Positions 24,672 through 34,082 of a DNA stretch of 64,000 nucleotides are shown here, piece by piece. This stretch comes from Hafnia alvei (GTDB lineage Bacteria > Pseudomonadota > Gammaproteobacteria > Enterobacterales > Enterobacteriaceae). A model generated the notes under the pieces. It ran no database searches, was not told the DNA's origin, and saw nothing but the letters and a program-made list of their open reading frames with translations. The stretch lies in NCBI RefSeq assembly GCF_900095695.1, contig NZ_FMIQ01000006.1:1-64000 (forward strand), read 5' to 3'. Position 1 is the stretch's first letter. Each line of letters opens with the position of its first letter. A program made the position numbers and the translations under genes.

Positions 24672-25223
24672 TCACTTATCCTCTGTGTGCCGTTGTGGCG
24701 GAGTATACTTCGGGCTACGCGGATCGTAGGGCGAGAACGCGTTATCACTCCACCCCAGCAGCACCTTATCTCCCGGTAAAAAGTAAACGTGCAGGTCATT
24801 CTCGCCCCGCTGACGCTCTGGCAGCGGCATCACCACCCGCCGCTGCTCAGGCCGCATCCCCGCCTCGTACTGGGGTCCTGTGACGCTGAGCGTCCAGATC
24901 ACCTCGGCGGTCTTCCCGCGGATGCTGCCGCAGCAGGTTGTTGCTCCGCCACTTTCACTTGTGTACTTATTATTCGGGTTATGGGCACTGGCATTCCCTC
25001 CCGCGACGCCGTTTACGCTGAAGCCCAGAATAGGCCGATCGATTTTACTGTGAATAATCAGCGTCACGCCGCCCATCGGGGGCGCCCAGACCATCACCCA
25101 CACAATCCATCCGAGCAGAAACACCACCGGCAGCGACAGCACGCCCCAAATCCACACTTTACGGCGGGCATAAAACCGGGTGACTGTCCCATCAACCCGC
25201 TCAAGCCTGTCAAAAAATCCCAT
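24672..25223 (-). CDS. DUF3304-like membrane-anchored protein, probable immunity partner
   Basis: The 183-residue protein has a short cytoplasmic N-terminus, one membrane segment (about residues 25-50, WIWGVLSLPVVFLLGWIVWV) and a periplasmic domain. That domain contains IHSKIDRPILGFSVNGVAGGN, then GGATTCCGSIRGK and VIWTLSV; the G-G-N and C-C pattern is that of DUF3304. DUF3304 proteins are commonly encoded next to Tle1-type effectors. A periplasm-facing inhibitor would fit protection from a lipase arriving there; this is inference. It is the first gene of a two-gene operon with the DUF2235 gene. Confidence 0.7.
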   Translation of the reverse strand: MGFFDRLERVDGTVTRFYARRKVWIWGVLSLPVVFLLGWIVWVMVWAPPMGGVTLIIHSKIDRPILGFSVNGVAGGNASAHNPNNKYTSESGGATTCCGSIRGKTAEVIWTLSVTGPQYEAGMRPEQRRVVMPLPERQRGENDLHVYFLPGDKVLLGWSDNAFSPYDPRSPKYTPPQRHTEDK

Positions 25224-25687
25224 GATTACCGCCTGTTATCCATCCAGAACGACATTATAACGGTGCGTGAATAAACCCATAGATAAAAATGGCATTGAAC
25301 ATAACATCCGTTTTCCGTACTGCTAAAACGCCCTCAGCGCGATTTGAGAGCGAAGACAAAGAAAAAAGCCGCAGCTTACCCTGCAAAAAAGCGGCAGAAA
25401 CGCGCTCAGCGATTCTAGCCGGCATGCATGACTATACACCAGACTGACTGGCGGTAGGTTTTGGTCTGAACTCAGGTCGAAGGACTTAAAGCTCACACCC
25501 AAACCAGTCAAAAATGGTGAACGGGAGCGCAATTTATTGCGTGACCGTGAATGCGTTTAAGTGATTCAAATGGATATTGTCAGGCGCGGATTGTACGGAG
25601 TAAAACTAAGAAATCAACGAGAATCAATGGGATATTTTATTGTGTGTAGATACGGGATTTCCCCGTATCTACCTCAGAAAAGCAGCC
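25224..25687. other. Gap between the effector pair and recA
   Basis: It should hold the promoter of the minus-strand effector operon and the end of the recA transcript. Visible items are an inverted repeat at 25646-25672 and a GCCGC...GCGGC pairing around 25366-25394. A minus-strand 69-codon frame (25323-25532) has a Ser/Leu/Phe-rich product I cannot support as a gene. No convincing gene is seen. Confidence 0.4.
25646..25672 (-). terminator. Perfect hairpin downstream of prophage recA
   Basis: An 11-bp perfect stem (GTAGATACGGG / CCCGTATCTAC) with a 5-base loop lies 16 bases past the recA stop. The following minus-strand bases are only weakly T-rich, so termination is probable rather than certain. 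Confidence 0.55.
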
Positions 25688-26803
25688 TTAAATATTGGCA
25701 AGTTCAACTTCTTCCTCGGCGGTACTTTCTACAATCTCCTCACCAATATCACTAGTGACAGGGAGTGGTTTCGCAAGAACCAGATCTCTGATTTTTTGCT
25801 CGATCTCTTGCGCTACTTCTGAATTCTCCGCTAAATACTTCATCGCATTAGCTCTACCTTGCCCAATCTTCCCGCCGTTATACTCATACCACGCACCAGC
25901 TTTACCAATAAGTTTAAGCTTTACGCCAAGCTCAACGAGCTCGCCTTCATGTGATATTCCTTGCCCATAAAGGATCTGGAATTCAGCTTGACGGAAGGGC
26001 GGCGAAACTTTGTTTTTGACCACTTTAACGCGGGTTTCATTGCCAAGAACTTCGTCACCATCTTTAATCGCACCAATACGTCGAATATCAAGACGAACGG
26101 AAGAATAGAATTTTAGCGCATTGCCACCAGTGGTCGTCTCTGGATTCCCAAACATTACGCCAATCTTCAAACGAATTTGGTTGATGAAAATCACCAAGCA
26201 ATTGGCATTTTTAATGTTACCCGTCATTTTACGCAGAGCTTGAGACATAAGGCGAGCCTGTAGACCTACGTGAGAGTCCCCCATCTCGCCTTCGATCTCT
26301 GCTTTAGGTGTCAATGCCGCAACTGAATCGACAATAATCACGTTCACAGCACCAGAGCGGACTAAGGCATCACAGATTTCTAATGCTTGTTCGCCTGTAT
26401 CTGGCTGAGAAATGAGCAGCTCGTTTGTGTTTACACCAAGTTTTTGCGCATAAATTGGATCGAGGGCATGTTCAGCATCGATAAATGCGCACATCTTCCC
26501 TGCTTTTTGCGCCGCAGCGATAACAGATAGAGTAAGCGTGGTTTTTCCTGATGATTCAGGTCCAAAGATTTCAACAACACGGCCCATAGGCAAGCCACCA
26601 ATACCAAGAGCGGCGTCTAGAGTGATTGAGCCAGTAGAGATAGCTTCGATATCAAGAGTTTTATTATCACCCAGACGCATTATGGAGCCTTTGCCAAATG
26701 CTTTTTCAATTTGACCAATTGCAGCGGCCAGAGCTTTAGCTTTGTCGTCTTTGTTTGTGATCTGGGCTACGTCACTAGTGGATTTTTTCTTTACATCTGC
26801 CAT
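25688..26803 (-). CDS. recA: Prophage-borne RecA recombinase
   Basis: RecA forms filaments on single-stranded DNA, pairs homologous strands and triggers LexA and phage-repressor self-cleavage. The 371-residue protein has every core element: Walker [10 protein letters not shown], the IDAEHALDP block, Walker [11 protein letters not shown], loop L1 ([20 protein letters not shown]) and loop L2 ([19 protein letters not shown]). It also has a C-terminal domain with an acidic tail. About 13 extra N-terminal residues and many substitutions (e.g. NQIRLKIG for NQIRMKIG) set it apart from E. coli RecA. It is next to the integrase, not in the alaS/recX context of the chromosomal gene. GAGAGG precedes the ATG, and two LexA boxes lie upstream. 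Confidence 0.93.
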   Translation of the reverse strand: MADVKKKSTSDVAQITNKDDKAKALAAAIGQIEKAFGKGSIMRLGDNKTLDIEAISTGSITLDAALGIGGLPMGRVVEIFGPESSGKTTLTLSVIAAAQKAGKMCAFIDAEHALDPIYAQKLGVNTNELLISQPDTGEQALEICDALVRSGAVNVIIVDSVAALTPKAEIEGEMGDSHVGLQARLMSQALRKMTGNIKNANCLVIFINQIRLKIGVMFGNPETTTGGNALKFYSSVRLDIRRIGAIKDGDEVLGNETRVKVVKNKVSPPFRQAEFQILYGQGISHEGELVELGVKLKLIGKAGAWYEYNGGKIGQGRANAMKYLAENSEVAQEIEQKIRDLVLAKPLPVTSDIGEEIVESTAEEEVELANI

Positions 26804-26824
26804 GTTATCGCCTCTCGTTAATCA

Positions 26825-26859
26825 CTGTTGATTTACACAGTAAATGTGTATTCATACAG
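26825..26859 (-). promoter_or_regulatory. Two tandem LexA (SOS) boxes upstream of prophage recA
   Basis: Box 1 (26825-26840) is a full CTGT-N8-ACAG match with AT-rich spacer. Box 2 (26844-26859) has one deviation in the outer four bases. Their centres are 19 bp apart, and box 1 lies about 20 bp before the recA start. The region between box 2 and the integrase stop should hold the -35 (a TCGACA-like hexamer). Damage-inducible expression is inferred. Confidence 0.8.
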
Positions 26860-26884
26860 TATTGTCGAGAGGGATTGTTTTTTA

Positions 26885-27967
26885 TTAAAGCGGTTTTTTT
26901 TGCAGAGCAGCAAATTTTTCATGGAGTGATTTAGGGTATAGCTCAGTATATACCTGCCACAAAACGTTTAGAGTTCGATGCCCAGTCACTTGCGCTACTT
27001 CCTCGATGCTAAATCCCGCTTCAAATAGGCGGCTAGCACCCTCCCTGCGTAAGTCGTGATAGCGCAAATCTTCAATTCCTAACTCGTTTCGAACATCCCT
27101 ATAGACCAGCGTGATCCCCTTAGGCGGATAAGGGAAAATTCTGTCATCACTTTTTGGTTGCCGCTGAACAATTTCCCATGCTTCACCAAGTAAAGGTACC
27201 ATCATGTGGTTACCTTCTTTTTTACGTGGATCTTTACGGTCACGAACCAGTACCGCCTTCTGTTCTTCGCTAATATCATCCCAGCGAATTGCACAAACTT
27301 CCCCAACGCGCATACATGACAGAATTGAAAACATAAAGATATCGTCGTACGGAATACCCTTATAAGATCTTTTGGCGCGGTCGCGCATTCCATCGTAGAG
27401 CCTATCGAACTCTTCAGCTGACGGCCTACGACTGCGCCGTTTAGATTGTCCAGTTATTCCCATGCTCGAAAGAGCTGATCTAGCAACGCTCAAACTATCT
27501 AGGTTCACGTCGATATCAAAGAGAGGTTTTGCAGCAGATAAAACAGAGCCCATATAGGCTAGATCATGAGAAACAGTGGCAGGTGATGCGCCGGAAGCTG
27601 ATCTGAAGCGGCAGTGCTCAATAAATGTATTTGAAACGATGGAGGATAGAGGTACGTTGGAGATCGCAAACTTTTGCAGTCTAGTGAGAACATCCAATTT
27701 ATCTCGCCCGACTTTTTGCTTTATATTGGGGTGCTCTAAGTAATCACGGATTAAATCACCAATTGTTTTAGAGGACCTGGCATCAGGTATGCCATTGGTT
27801 TCAATTTCCTGAACCATGCGAGCGCCCCAGCTTTTTGCCTGAGCTTGACGCGCAAACGTTTTACTTTCTCGGAAAAGATATTTACCATTTTGCCGAACAC
27901 CAACAGTACAGCGATAACGTGGTGTTCCATCGGCTCGCTCTCTTTTCTCAATACTAAAGTACGCCAT
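26885..27967 (-). CDS. int: Tyrosine-recombinase integrase of the prophage
   Basis: The 360-residue protein has an N-terminal arm-binding part (YFSIEKRERADGTPRYRCTVG), a SAM-like core-binding domain (~55-150) and a catalytic domain. The catalytic set is arginine in CMRVGEVCAIRW, histidine and arginine in RYHDLRREGASRL, histidine in TGHRTLNVLW, and a tyrosine in QVYTELYP. It is the last prophage gene before pyrD, so attR should lie in the 184 bp beyond its start. It is transcribed away from pyrD and towards recA, which has its own promoter. Confidence 0.93.
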   Translation of the reverse strand: MAYFSIEKRERADGTPRYRCTVGVRQNGKYLFRESKTFARQAQAKSWGARMVQEIETNGIPDARSSKTIGDLIRDYLEHPNIKQKVGRDKLDVLTRLQKFAISNVPLSSIVSNTFIEHCRFRSASGASPATVSHDLAYMGSVLSAAKPLFDIDVNLDSLSVARSALSSMGITGQSKRRSRRPSAEEFDRLYDGMRDRAKRSYKGIPYDDIFMFSILSCMRVGEVCAIRWDDISEEQKAVLVRDRKDPRKKEGNHMMVPLLGEAWEIVQRQPKSDDRIFPYPPKGITLVYRDVRNELGIEDLRYHDLRREGASRLFEAGFSIEEVAQVTGHRTLNVLWQVYTELYPKSLHEKFAALQKKPL

Positions 27968-28151
27968 TTGAAAACCTTGGGGTGCAGTGTGGGGTGCTGA
28001 GAGTAAAAAAATATACTAAAACGTCGAAAAATGTACAGAAATAATGAAATTGAAATGATGGATAAACCTGCTAACACGCTGAATTGATACGATAATATGA
28101 TTTGTTGTGAAGAATACAGCTCAGACTTGCCACCGGGACTCAGGAGATACC

Positions 28152-29162
28152 ATGCTTTACCCCTTCGTTAGAAAGGCACTTTTCCAGCTCGATCCAGAGC
28201 GCGCGCACGAATTCACCTTTAAGCAGCTTCGCCGTATTACGGGTACTCCATTGGAGTTTCTGGTTCGTCAGTCAGTGGCTTCTAAGCCGGTAACATGCAT
28301 GGGATTATCTTTCAAAAATCCGCTTGGCCTTGCCGCGGGTTTAGACAAAGATGGTGAATGTATCGATGCGCTAGGCGCAATGGGCTTTGGTTTTATCGAA
28401 GTTGGCACCGTAACGCCTCGCGCTCAATCGGGTAATGATAAGCCGCGTTTATTCCGCCTTGTTGAAGCTGAAGGCTTAATTAACCGCATGGGGTTTAATA
28501 ACCATGGGGTCGATAATCTGGTCGAGAACGTCAAAAAATCTCATTTTGGCGGAGTGTTAGGGATCAATATTGGCAAGAATAAAGATACGCCGGTTGAGCA
28601 GGGAAAAGACGATTATTTAATCTGTATGGAAAAGGTTTACTCCTATGCCGGTTACATTGCGATAAATATCTCCTCACCAAATACGCCGGGTTTAAGAACG
28701 TTGCAATATGGTGAAGCATTAGACGATCTATTAACCGCGATAAAAGCAAAACAGATCGAGCTACAACAGAAACACCATAAATATGTTCCTATTGCGGTGA
28801 AGATCGCGCCGGATCTTTCCCATGAGGAATTGATTCAGGTTGCTGATAGTTTAGTTCGCCATAATATAGATGGGGTTATTGCCACGAACACCACTTTAGA
28901 TCGCAAATTAGTTAACGGGTTTAATTACTGTGATCAAATGGGAGGGCTTAGCGGGCGTCCTTTACAGCTGCACAGTACGGAAATTGTCCGCCGGCTATCT
29001 AACGAGTTGCAGGGGCGTTTACCGATAATTGGTGTGGGCGGGATTGATTCCGTCATTGCAGCCAGAGAAAAAATAGATGCCGGTGCTTCATTGGTTCAAA
29101 TTTATTCAGGTTTTATCTTTAAAGGACCTGGTCTGATTAAAGATATCGTTAACTACATCTAA
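28152..29162 (+). CDS. pyrD: Dihydroorotate dehydrogenase, class 2 (quinone-dependent)
   Basis: PyrD oxidises dihydroorotate to orotate at the inner membrane in pyrimidine synthesis, with FMN and ubiquinone. Its 336 residues equal E. coli PyrD. The N-terminal membrane-associating helices ([19 protein letters not shown]), the FMN block [35 protein letters not shown] with the catalytic serine region, and the phosphate-binding GVGGIDSV are all present. The start is the ATG behind AGGAG at 28142. Upstream E. coli has pepN; here the prophage integrase is 184 bp away, so the promoter must lie in that short gap. Confidence 0.98.
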   Translation: MLYPFVRKALFQLDPERAHEFTFKQLRRITGTPLEFLVRQSVASKPVTCMGLSFKNPLGLAAGLDKDGECIDALGAMGFGFIEVGTVTPRAQSGNDKPRLFRLVEAEGLINRMGFNNHGVDNLVENVKKSHFGGVLGINIGKNKDTPVEQGKDDYLICMEKVYSYAGYIAINISSPNTPGLRTLQYGEALDDLLTAIKAKQIELQQKHHKYVPIAVKIAPDLSHEELIQVADSLVRHNIDGVIATNTTLDRKLVNGFNYCDQMGGLSGRPLQLHSTEIVRRLSNELQGRLPIIGVGGIDSVIAAREKIDAGASLVQIYSGFIFKGPGLIKDIVNYI

Positions 29163-29347
29163 TTATTTGCCTGCCTATTTGCCCCGGGGGTTTATTTCTT
29201 CTCCGGGGTAGTCTATATTTCAACCGTTCTGCCAATTAATTGTCCAAACGAATCACGCTAATTTAATCAACGCATGATTTGGTCGTATTAATGACATGGG
29301 CAACAGTCGAATCACGATCCTGATGGTCGATGCAGAAGAGGGATGTT

Positions 29348-29896
29348 ATGAATATAAAACCGGGCGATAACTGGCGCTGGTATTTTGATGAGGAACACGA
29401 TCGTTTGATGTTGGATTTAGCCAACGGAATGATCTTTCGATCCCGCTTTGCAGCCAAAATGTTGACTCCAGATGCTTTTGAAGAGAGCTCATTTTGCGTT
29501 GATGATGCAGCGCTCTATTATCAGTTTGAAGAACGAAGCCGGCAGACGGGATTAAAAAAAGAACAACGTGCAGAGTTAATACTCAATGCGTTAGTTGCGC
29601 AGCGTTTTCTTAAACCGCTGATGCCAAAGAGTTGGCATTTTGCCCCGCAGTCTTGCTCGGTGAATCCGGCGTTAGGTGAAGTGGTTGCCGTGCAGGTTTC
29701 TAATACTGCCGAACAGGCGCGTTTGCTGGTGGTCGAGTCTGGAGATAGTGCCAGTTTATGTCTTTTAGCCCAGCCTTATTTGCAACTTGCAGGCAAAGCG
29801 ATGCAGCTTGGCGATGCCATTAAAGTGATGCACGACAGATTAATTGCGGTGCAGCCGTCTAGTGATGCTCAAGATATTTTAGCCTACGCCGTTTAA
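29348..29896 (+). CDS. zapC: Cell division protein ZapC
   Basis: ZapC binds FtsZ and bundles its filaments at the Z-ring. The 182-residue protein matches E. coli ZapC (180): [20 protein letters not shown], then [29 protein letters not shown], and the later [19 protein letters not shown] chose the ATG at 29348 (MNIKPGDN) with a GAGGGA site rather than the in-frame ATG at 29330. It follows pyrD as in E. coli. Confidence 0.95.
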   Translation: MNIKPGDNWRWYFDEEHDRLMLDLANGMIFRSRFAAKMLTPDAFEESSFCVDDAALYYQFEERSRQTGLKKEQRAELILNALVAQRFLKPLMPKSWHFAPQSCSVNPALGEVVAVQVSNTAEQARLLVVESGDSASLCLLAQPYLQLAGKAMQLGDAIKVMHDRLIAVQPSSDAQDILAYAV

Positions 29897-29965
29897 TATA
29901 TGCGGGTAGTGAATATCCCGCATATTTCTACTATTAGAACGATAGCTATTCTAGAGCGACGGTCA

Positions 29966-31069
29966 TTAAGCTAATTTAATATCGCTTTTGGGAATGCAGC
30001 TACAGCTAAGAATGCGGCCATTCGGGCCCACGGCGCTTTTCTTCAACGGCGTAACTTCCCCTTCGTCTAGCGTTAATTTGCAAGCACCGCATAATCCTGC
30101 CCGACAAGAATAGGGAATTCGGATACCTTGAGCTTCCAGCTGTTCTAACAGTATTTGTTGGTTATTGCCGGTAAATACCTCTCCTTGATATTCAATTTTG
30201 ACGCTTTTTTCACCGACATTGGCTACCGATAGAGATTCGTTTGTTTCTCCAGCCGAATAAAGACGAGGAGGGCGAACGCTGAGTATTTCAACGTTATCTC
30301 CTTGGCGAATAACCCCACCGCTGCGCGCGATCATATTCATGCCGAAATCCACATCGCCATTGTCTGCGGTGCGGAATGACTGCAAGGTTTTTAACGGTTC
30401 ACCTGCAGGGTGTTTACGACCACGGTCGGTGCTCACCGTGGTCAGAATACAGCGGCTGCATGGTTTGACTAAATCAAAAATAATCTCGCCGATGCGAATA
30501 ACCTGCCAGCTATCTTCATCAAAAGCCTGAGCGCCGCTAACGACAATATTCGGTCTAAACTGCTCAATGCGAATAGCGCTTGGGCTGCGCTGTTGTAAAT
30601 TTTGAAACGAAGCTTCATTGATTAATAAAAAAGGGTAGCCATCGGCAAACGTCAGCGGAATTTCCGGGTGATGTTTTACACGCCGACTGAGTTCATCACC
30701 TAACCAACGAAGCTGAACGTCGCGCTTAAAATAACGGCTCAGCCATACGTTTATCTGGGTAGGTGCAATGAGCGCGGTAAAGTGATTGCCCCAAACTTCG
30801 GTAGGCTGTTGTTCTTTAATAAAGTCTTGCCATAACACCATAATATTTTCACCATCGGGCGCGGTGAGAGCAATACCGTTCGGTAATAAGGAGGGGGTGA
30901 ATGTCACCATCAGTGGATTTTGGCGAGCGGTAATAAAGGTGCCGTCAGTTTCAGTTATCATCAACGCACGATCGAATGCTAAACCACTTGGCAAAACCTG
31001 AGCCTGTGAAAGCTGTAAGCCACGCATGGATTTTATCGGATGAACATACAGCTTTGATAACGTGATCAT
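29966..31069 (-). CDS. ycbX: YcbX: MOSC-domain protein with C-terminal 2Fe-2S domain
   Basis: YcbX reduces N-hydroxylated base analogues such as 6-N-hydroxylaminopurine using molybdenum cofactor. The 367-residue protein has the MOSC N-terminal barrel ([11 protein letters not shown]), the MOSC core with the reactive cysteine in [12 protein letters not shown], and a plant-type ferredoxin end with the cluster cysteines in [13 protein letters not shown] and a late C. Its length equals the E. coli protein within two residues. It converges with zapC, as in E. coli. Confidence 0.96.
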   Translation of the reverse strand: MITLSKLYVHPIKSMRGLQLSQAQVLPSGLAFDRALMITETDGTFITARQNPLMVTFTPSLLPNGIALTAPDGENIMVLWQDFIKEQQPTEVWGNHFTALIAPTQINVWLSRYFKRDVQLRWLGDELSRRVKHHPEIPLTFADGYPFLLINEASFQNLQQRSPSAIRIEQFRPNIVVSGAQAFDEDSWQVIRIGEIIFDLVKPCSRCILTTVSTDRGRKHPAGEPLKTLQSFRTADNGDVDFGMNMIARSGGVIRQGDNVEILSVRPPRLYSAGETNESLSVANVGEKSVKIEYQGEVFTGNNQQILLEQLEAQGIRIPYSCRAGLCGACKLTLDEGEVTPLKKSAVGPNGRILSCSCIPKSDIKLA

Positions 31070-31274
31070 TTCAGCACTTCCTCGTTCCGTCGTTTTAAAA
31101 GAATTTCAGCCGATCACTTTATGACACCTGCTTCATATTGAACAGATAGCGCGGCGTTTTCTTTTATGGGTACAGAGCTATCAGTAGGTGTAGAAGCGGT
31201 GGGGAAGAGATGCAGTGCCGATCAAGAGGTCTGCGACCGGCACTTAACGGTGAGTATTCACGTGCAAGATAGGA

Positions 31275-31493
31275 TTAGTTCATCCCTAAGCGAACAAGGT
31301 CGAGCGGAACGTAACGATCGCTGAGATTATCGATATCTACGCATTTTGAGCGACGGATTTGTGCTGATGGTAGGTTGTCACCGTGAATAGCCGTAATTAC
31401 ACCAATCTCGCCGGTACCACTCACCATGACGCGGCTGCCAACTTTAATGGCGTTGCGGTTGCGATCGTATGTCGTCACGCTTTCTTGGGTCAT
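31275..31493 (-). CDS. Small protein with a KOW/SH3-like barrel, function unknown
   Basis: The 72-residue product begins MTQESVTTYDRNRN. Its central part (IKVGSRVMVSGTGEIGVITAIHG) has the glycine and hydrophobic spacing of small SH3-like/KOW barrels, followed by a polar SAQIRRSKCVDIDNLSDRYVP stretch. AAGGAGGA lies 7 bases before the ATG at 31493, a strong reason to accept the gene. It is absent from this interval in E. coli. I cannot name a function. Confidence 0.65.
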   Translation of the reverse strand: MTQESVTTYDRNRNAIKVGSRVMVSGTGEIGVITAIHGDNLPSAQIRRSKCVDIDNLSDRYVPLDLVRLGMN

Positions 31494-31952
31494 CTTCAGC
31501 TCCTCCTTCATCGTATATCATCGGTACATCATGAATTCGGTGTGAGATTTTAAAATCATCGGTTTGCAAAAAAAATGATTTAGATCAAATTTTTAAAAAT
31601 ATTTATCCCTATGAAATCGTTAACTATAATTTTAAAACGGCGTTTATTTTGAACATTTTTCGCAGAAGAAAAAGGATTAAAAATGATGCATTAGACATCG
31701 CGTAAAAACAGGCCAAAAAAGGGGGATGGCAAAAAGATAAAATGAAGGATGGCGGTTTTTCATAGAAAAGTATCAAATGTAGGGTCCTACAGGTTAAAAT
31801 AGCCAATTAACTGACTGATGTTCACTTGTCAGAACCTAGCAAACGGTGCAACTTGCTGCTTAGTTATAATGCATGGAGTTGCATACTCATTTGATTATTA
31901 AGCTTTTTCTGGCTTTTAGTCTCCGTAAATTCTCTTTAGTGATAGTGAAAAC
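31494..31952. other. Intergenic region before rlmL
   Basis: An AT-rich gap between divergent genes that should carry promoters for the small gene and for rlmL. A minus-strand 60-codon frame (31624-31806) has a hydrophobic, low-complexity product and no ribosome-binding site. I see no RNA gene or clear operator. Confidence 0.4.
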
Positions 31953-34079
31953 ATGAAATCTCTGTTTGCCAGCACCGCGCGCGGTCTAGAAGAACTGTTA
32001 AAAAATGAACTCGAAGCCCTCGGTGCGCACTCCTGTCAAATTGTTCAAGGCGGTGTGCATTTTCAAGGGGATGATCGTTTGCTCTATCAGAGCCTGCTCT
32101 GGAGCCGTTTAGCTTCGCGCATTTTGATGCCGCTGAATGAGTTTAAAGTCTATAGCGATCTGGATCTGTACTTAGGTGTACAGGCAATCGACTGGACTTC
32201 GATTTTTGGCGTCGATAAGACCTTTGCCGTGCATTTCACCGGTACCAACGAAGAAATTCGCAATAGCCAATATGGCGCGTTGAAAGTCAAAGATGCGATC
32301 GTGGATAGCTTCACGCGCAAAATTGATGCGCGTCCCACCGTCGCCAAACAAACGCCAGATATTCGTATTAACGTTTTCCTACAGCGTGAAACGGCCAGCG
32401 TGGCGTTGGATCTGAGCGGAGAAGGCCTGCATCAGCGTGGCTACCGCGATCTTACCGGTGCGGCACCGCTTAAAGAAACGTTGGCCTCGGCTATTGTGCT
32501 GCGTTCGGGCTGGAAAGCGGGTACGCCGATGGTCGACCCAATGTGTGGTTCCGGTACTTTACTGATTGAAGCCGCAATGATGGCCTCCGATCACGCGCCG
32601 GGTCTGACCCGTCAGCACTGGGGCTTCACCGCGTGGAATGGTCATAACCCTGAATTGTGGCGTGAACTGATGGCGGAAGCACAGGTGCGTGCCCGTCGTG
32701 GTCTGCAAGAACAGGAAGGTCAGTCACGTTTCTTCGGTTCAGATAACGATCGCCGTGTGATTGAAATGGCGCGTGCTAACGCCCGTCGTGCTGGTGTTTC
32801 CGAACTGATTACGTTCAACGTGGCTGACGTCAGCAACCTGAAAAACCCGCTGCCAGAAGGCCCAACCGGAACCGTGCTAAGCAACCCGCCATACGGTGAA
32901 CGCTTAGAAAGCGAACCGGCCCTGATTGCGCTGCACAATGCGTTAGGCCGTATCATGAAAGGTGCATTTGGCGGCTGGCAGCTCTCTTTATTCAGCGCAT
33001 CTCCAGAACTGCTAAGCTGTTTACAGCTCCGTGCAGAGCGTCAATTTAAGGCGAAAAACGGCCCGCTGGACTGTGTGCAGAAAAACTATCAGCTCGCAGA
33101 GAACCCGCTGGGTGCGCCAGCAGGCCAAATTGCTGAAGATTATGCGAACCGTCTGCGTAAGAATCTGAAGAAGCTTGATAAGTGGGCGAAGCAAGAAGGC
33201 ATTGAATGCTACCGCGTTTATGATGCCGATCTGCCAGAATACAACGTTGCCGTCGATCGCTATGCCGACAAAGTGGTGGTGCAGGAATATGCGCCGCCGA
33301 AAACCGTTGATGCGCAAAAAGCACGTCAGCGTCTGTTTGACGTGATTAACGCGACACAGTCGGTGATGAACTTGCCGTCTAACAGCTTGATCTTGAAAAC
33401 CCGTGAACGCCAGAAAGGCAAAAGCCAGTATGAAAAACTGGCACAAAAAGAAGAGTTCATGCTGGTTAAAGAGTACAACGCTGAGCTGTGGGTTAACTTA
33501 ACTGACTATTTAGACACGGGTCTGTTCCTTGACCACCGCATTGCCCGCCGCATGTTGGGCGAAATGTGCAACGGTAAGGACTTCCTGAACCTGTTTGCTT
33601 ATACCGGAACGGCGAGCGTTCATGCAGGGTTAGGCGGTGCACGTTCAACCACCACGGTGGATATGTCACGCACTTACCTTGAGTGGGCAGAGAAAAACCT
33701 GCGGGCGAATGGGTTAACCGGACGTCAACATCGTTTGGTTCAGGCTGATTGTTTATCTTATTTGCATAACAGCGATGAACAATACGATGTGATCTTTATT
33801 GATCCACCTACGTTCTCGAATTCAAAACGTATGGAAGCCACGTTTGATGTGCAGCGCGATCATATTGACATTATGCGCAACCTTAAACGTATGCTGCGTC
33901 GCCGTGGCACCATTATGTTCTCCAACAACAAGCGTGGATTTAAAATGGATCTTGAAGCGCTCGGTGCATTAGGTCTGGAAGCGAAAGAAATTACCGCTCA
34001 GACGTTGTCTCAGGACTTTGCCCGTAACCGTCAGATCCATAACTGCTGGCTGATCCGTCATGCTGGCGAGGAAAAGTAA
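31953..34079 (+). CDS. rlmL: Bifunctional 23S rRNA methyltransferase RlmKL
   Basis: The N-terminal half (RlmL) makes m2G2445 and the C-terminal half (RlmK) m7G2069 in 23S rRNA. The 708-residue protein has a THUMP domain (~45-155). The first methyltransferase has [19 protein letters not shown] and the catalytic SNPPYGERL. The second has the SAM-binding block [19 protein letters not shown] and the active-site stretch [15 protein letters not shown]. It is followed after 3 bases by uup, as in E. coli. Confidence 0.98.
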   Translation: MKSLFASTARGLEELLKNELEALGAHSCQIVQGGVHFQGDDRLLYQSLLWSRLASRILMPLNEFKVYSDLDLYLGVQAIDWTSIFGVDKTFAVHFTGTNEEIRNSQYGALKVKDAIVDSFTRKIDARPTVAKQTPDIRINVFLQRETASVALDLSGEGLHQRGYRDLTGAAPLKETLASAIVLRSGWKAGTPMVDPMCGSGTLLIEAAMMASDHAPGLTRQHWGFTAWNGHNPELWRELMAEAQVRARRGLQEQEGQSRFFGSDNDRRVIEMARANARRAGVSELITFNVADVSNLKNPLPEGPTGTVLSNPPYGERLESEPALIALHNALGRIMKGAFGGWQLSLFSASPELLSCLQLRAERQFKAKNGPLDCVQKNYQLAENPLGAPAGQIAEDYANRLRKNLKKLDKWAKQEGIECYRVYDADLPEYNVAVDRYADKVVVQEYAPPKTVDAQKARQRLFDVINATQSVMNLPSNSLILKTRERQKGKSQYEKLAQKEEFMLVKEYNAELWVNLTDYLDTGLFLDHRIARRMLGEMCNGKDFLNLFAYTGTASVHAGLGGARSTTTVDMSRTYLEWAEKNLRANGLTGRQHRLVQADCLSYLHNSDEQYDVIFIDPPTFSNSKRMEATFDVQRDHIDIMRNLKRMLRRRGTIMFSNNKRGFKMDLEALGALGLEAKEITAQTLSQDFARNRQIHNCWLIRHAGEEK

Positions 34080-34082
34080 GAT

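Larger units (their letters stand above)
1..28100. mobile_element. Prophage with lambda-like head and P2-like contractile tail, left end not in window
   Basis: Contiguous phage structural genes run from a cos site near 1446 to the fibre genes near 21.4 kb, followed by cargo, recA and a tyrosine integrase next to pyrD. Packaging and head genes match lambda in order and protein sequence; spike to fibre genes match P2-type contractile tails. No repressor, replication or lysis genes are visible, so these should lie to the left of the window. The right boundary falls between the integrase start (27967) and the pyrD ribosome-binding site (28142). The att core cannot be fixed without the left end. 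Confidence 0.93.

Noticed and set aside
25323..25532. Minus-strand 69-codon frame between effector pair and recA
   Set aside because: Ser/Leu/Phe-rich product, no clear ribosome-binding site and no family I can support; some prophages have small genes of this composition, so it is left open.
31624..31806. Minus-strand 60-codon frame upstream of rlmL
   Set aside because: Low-complexity hydrophobic product in AT-rich DNA without a ribosome-binding site.
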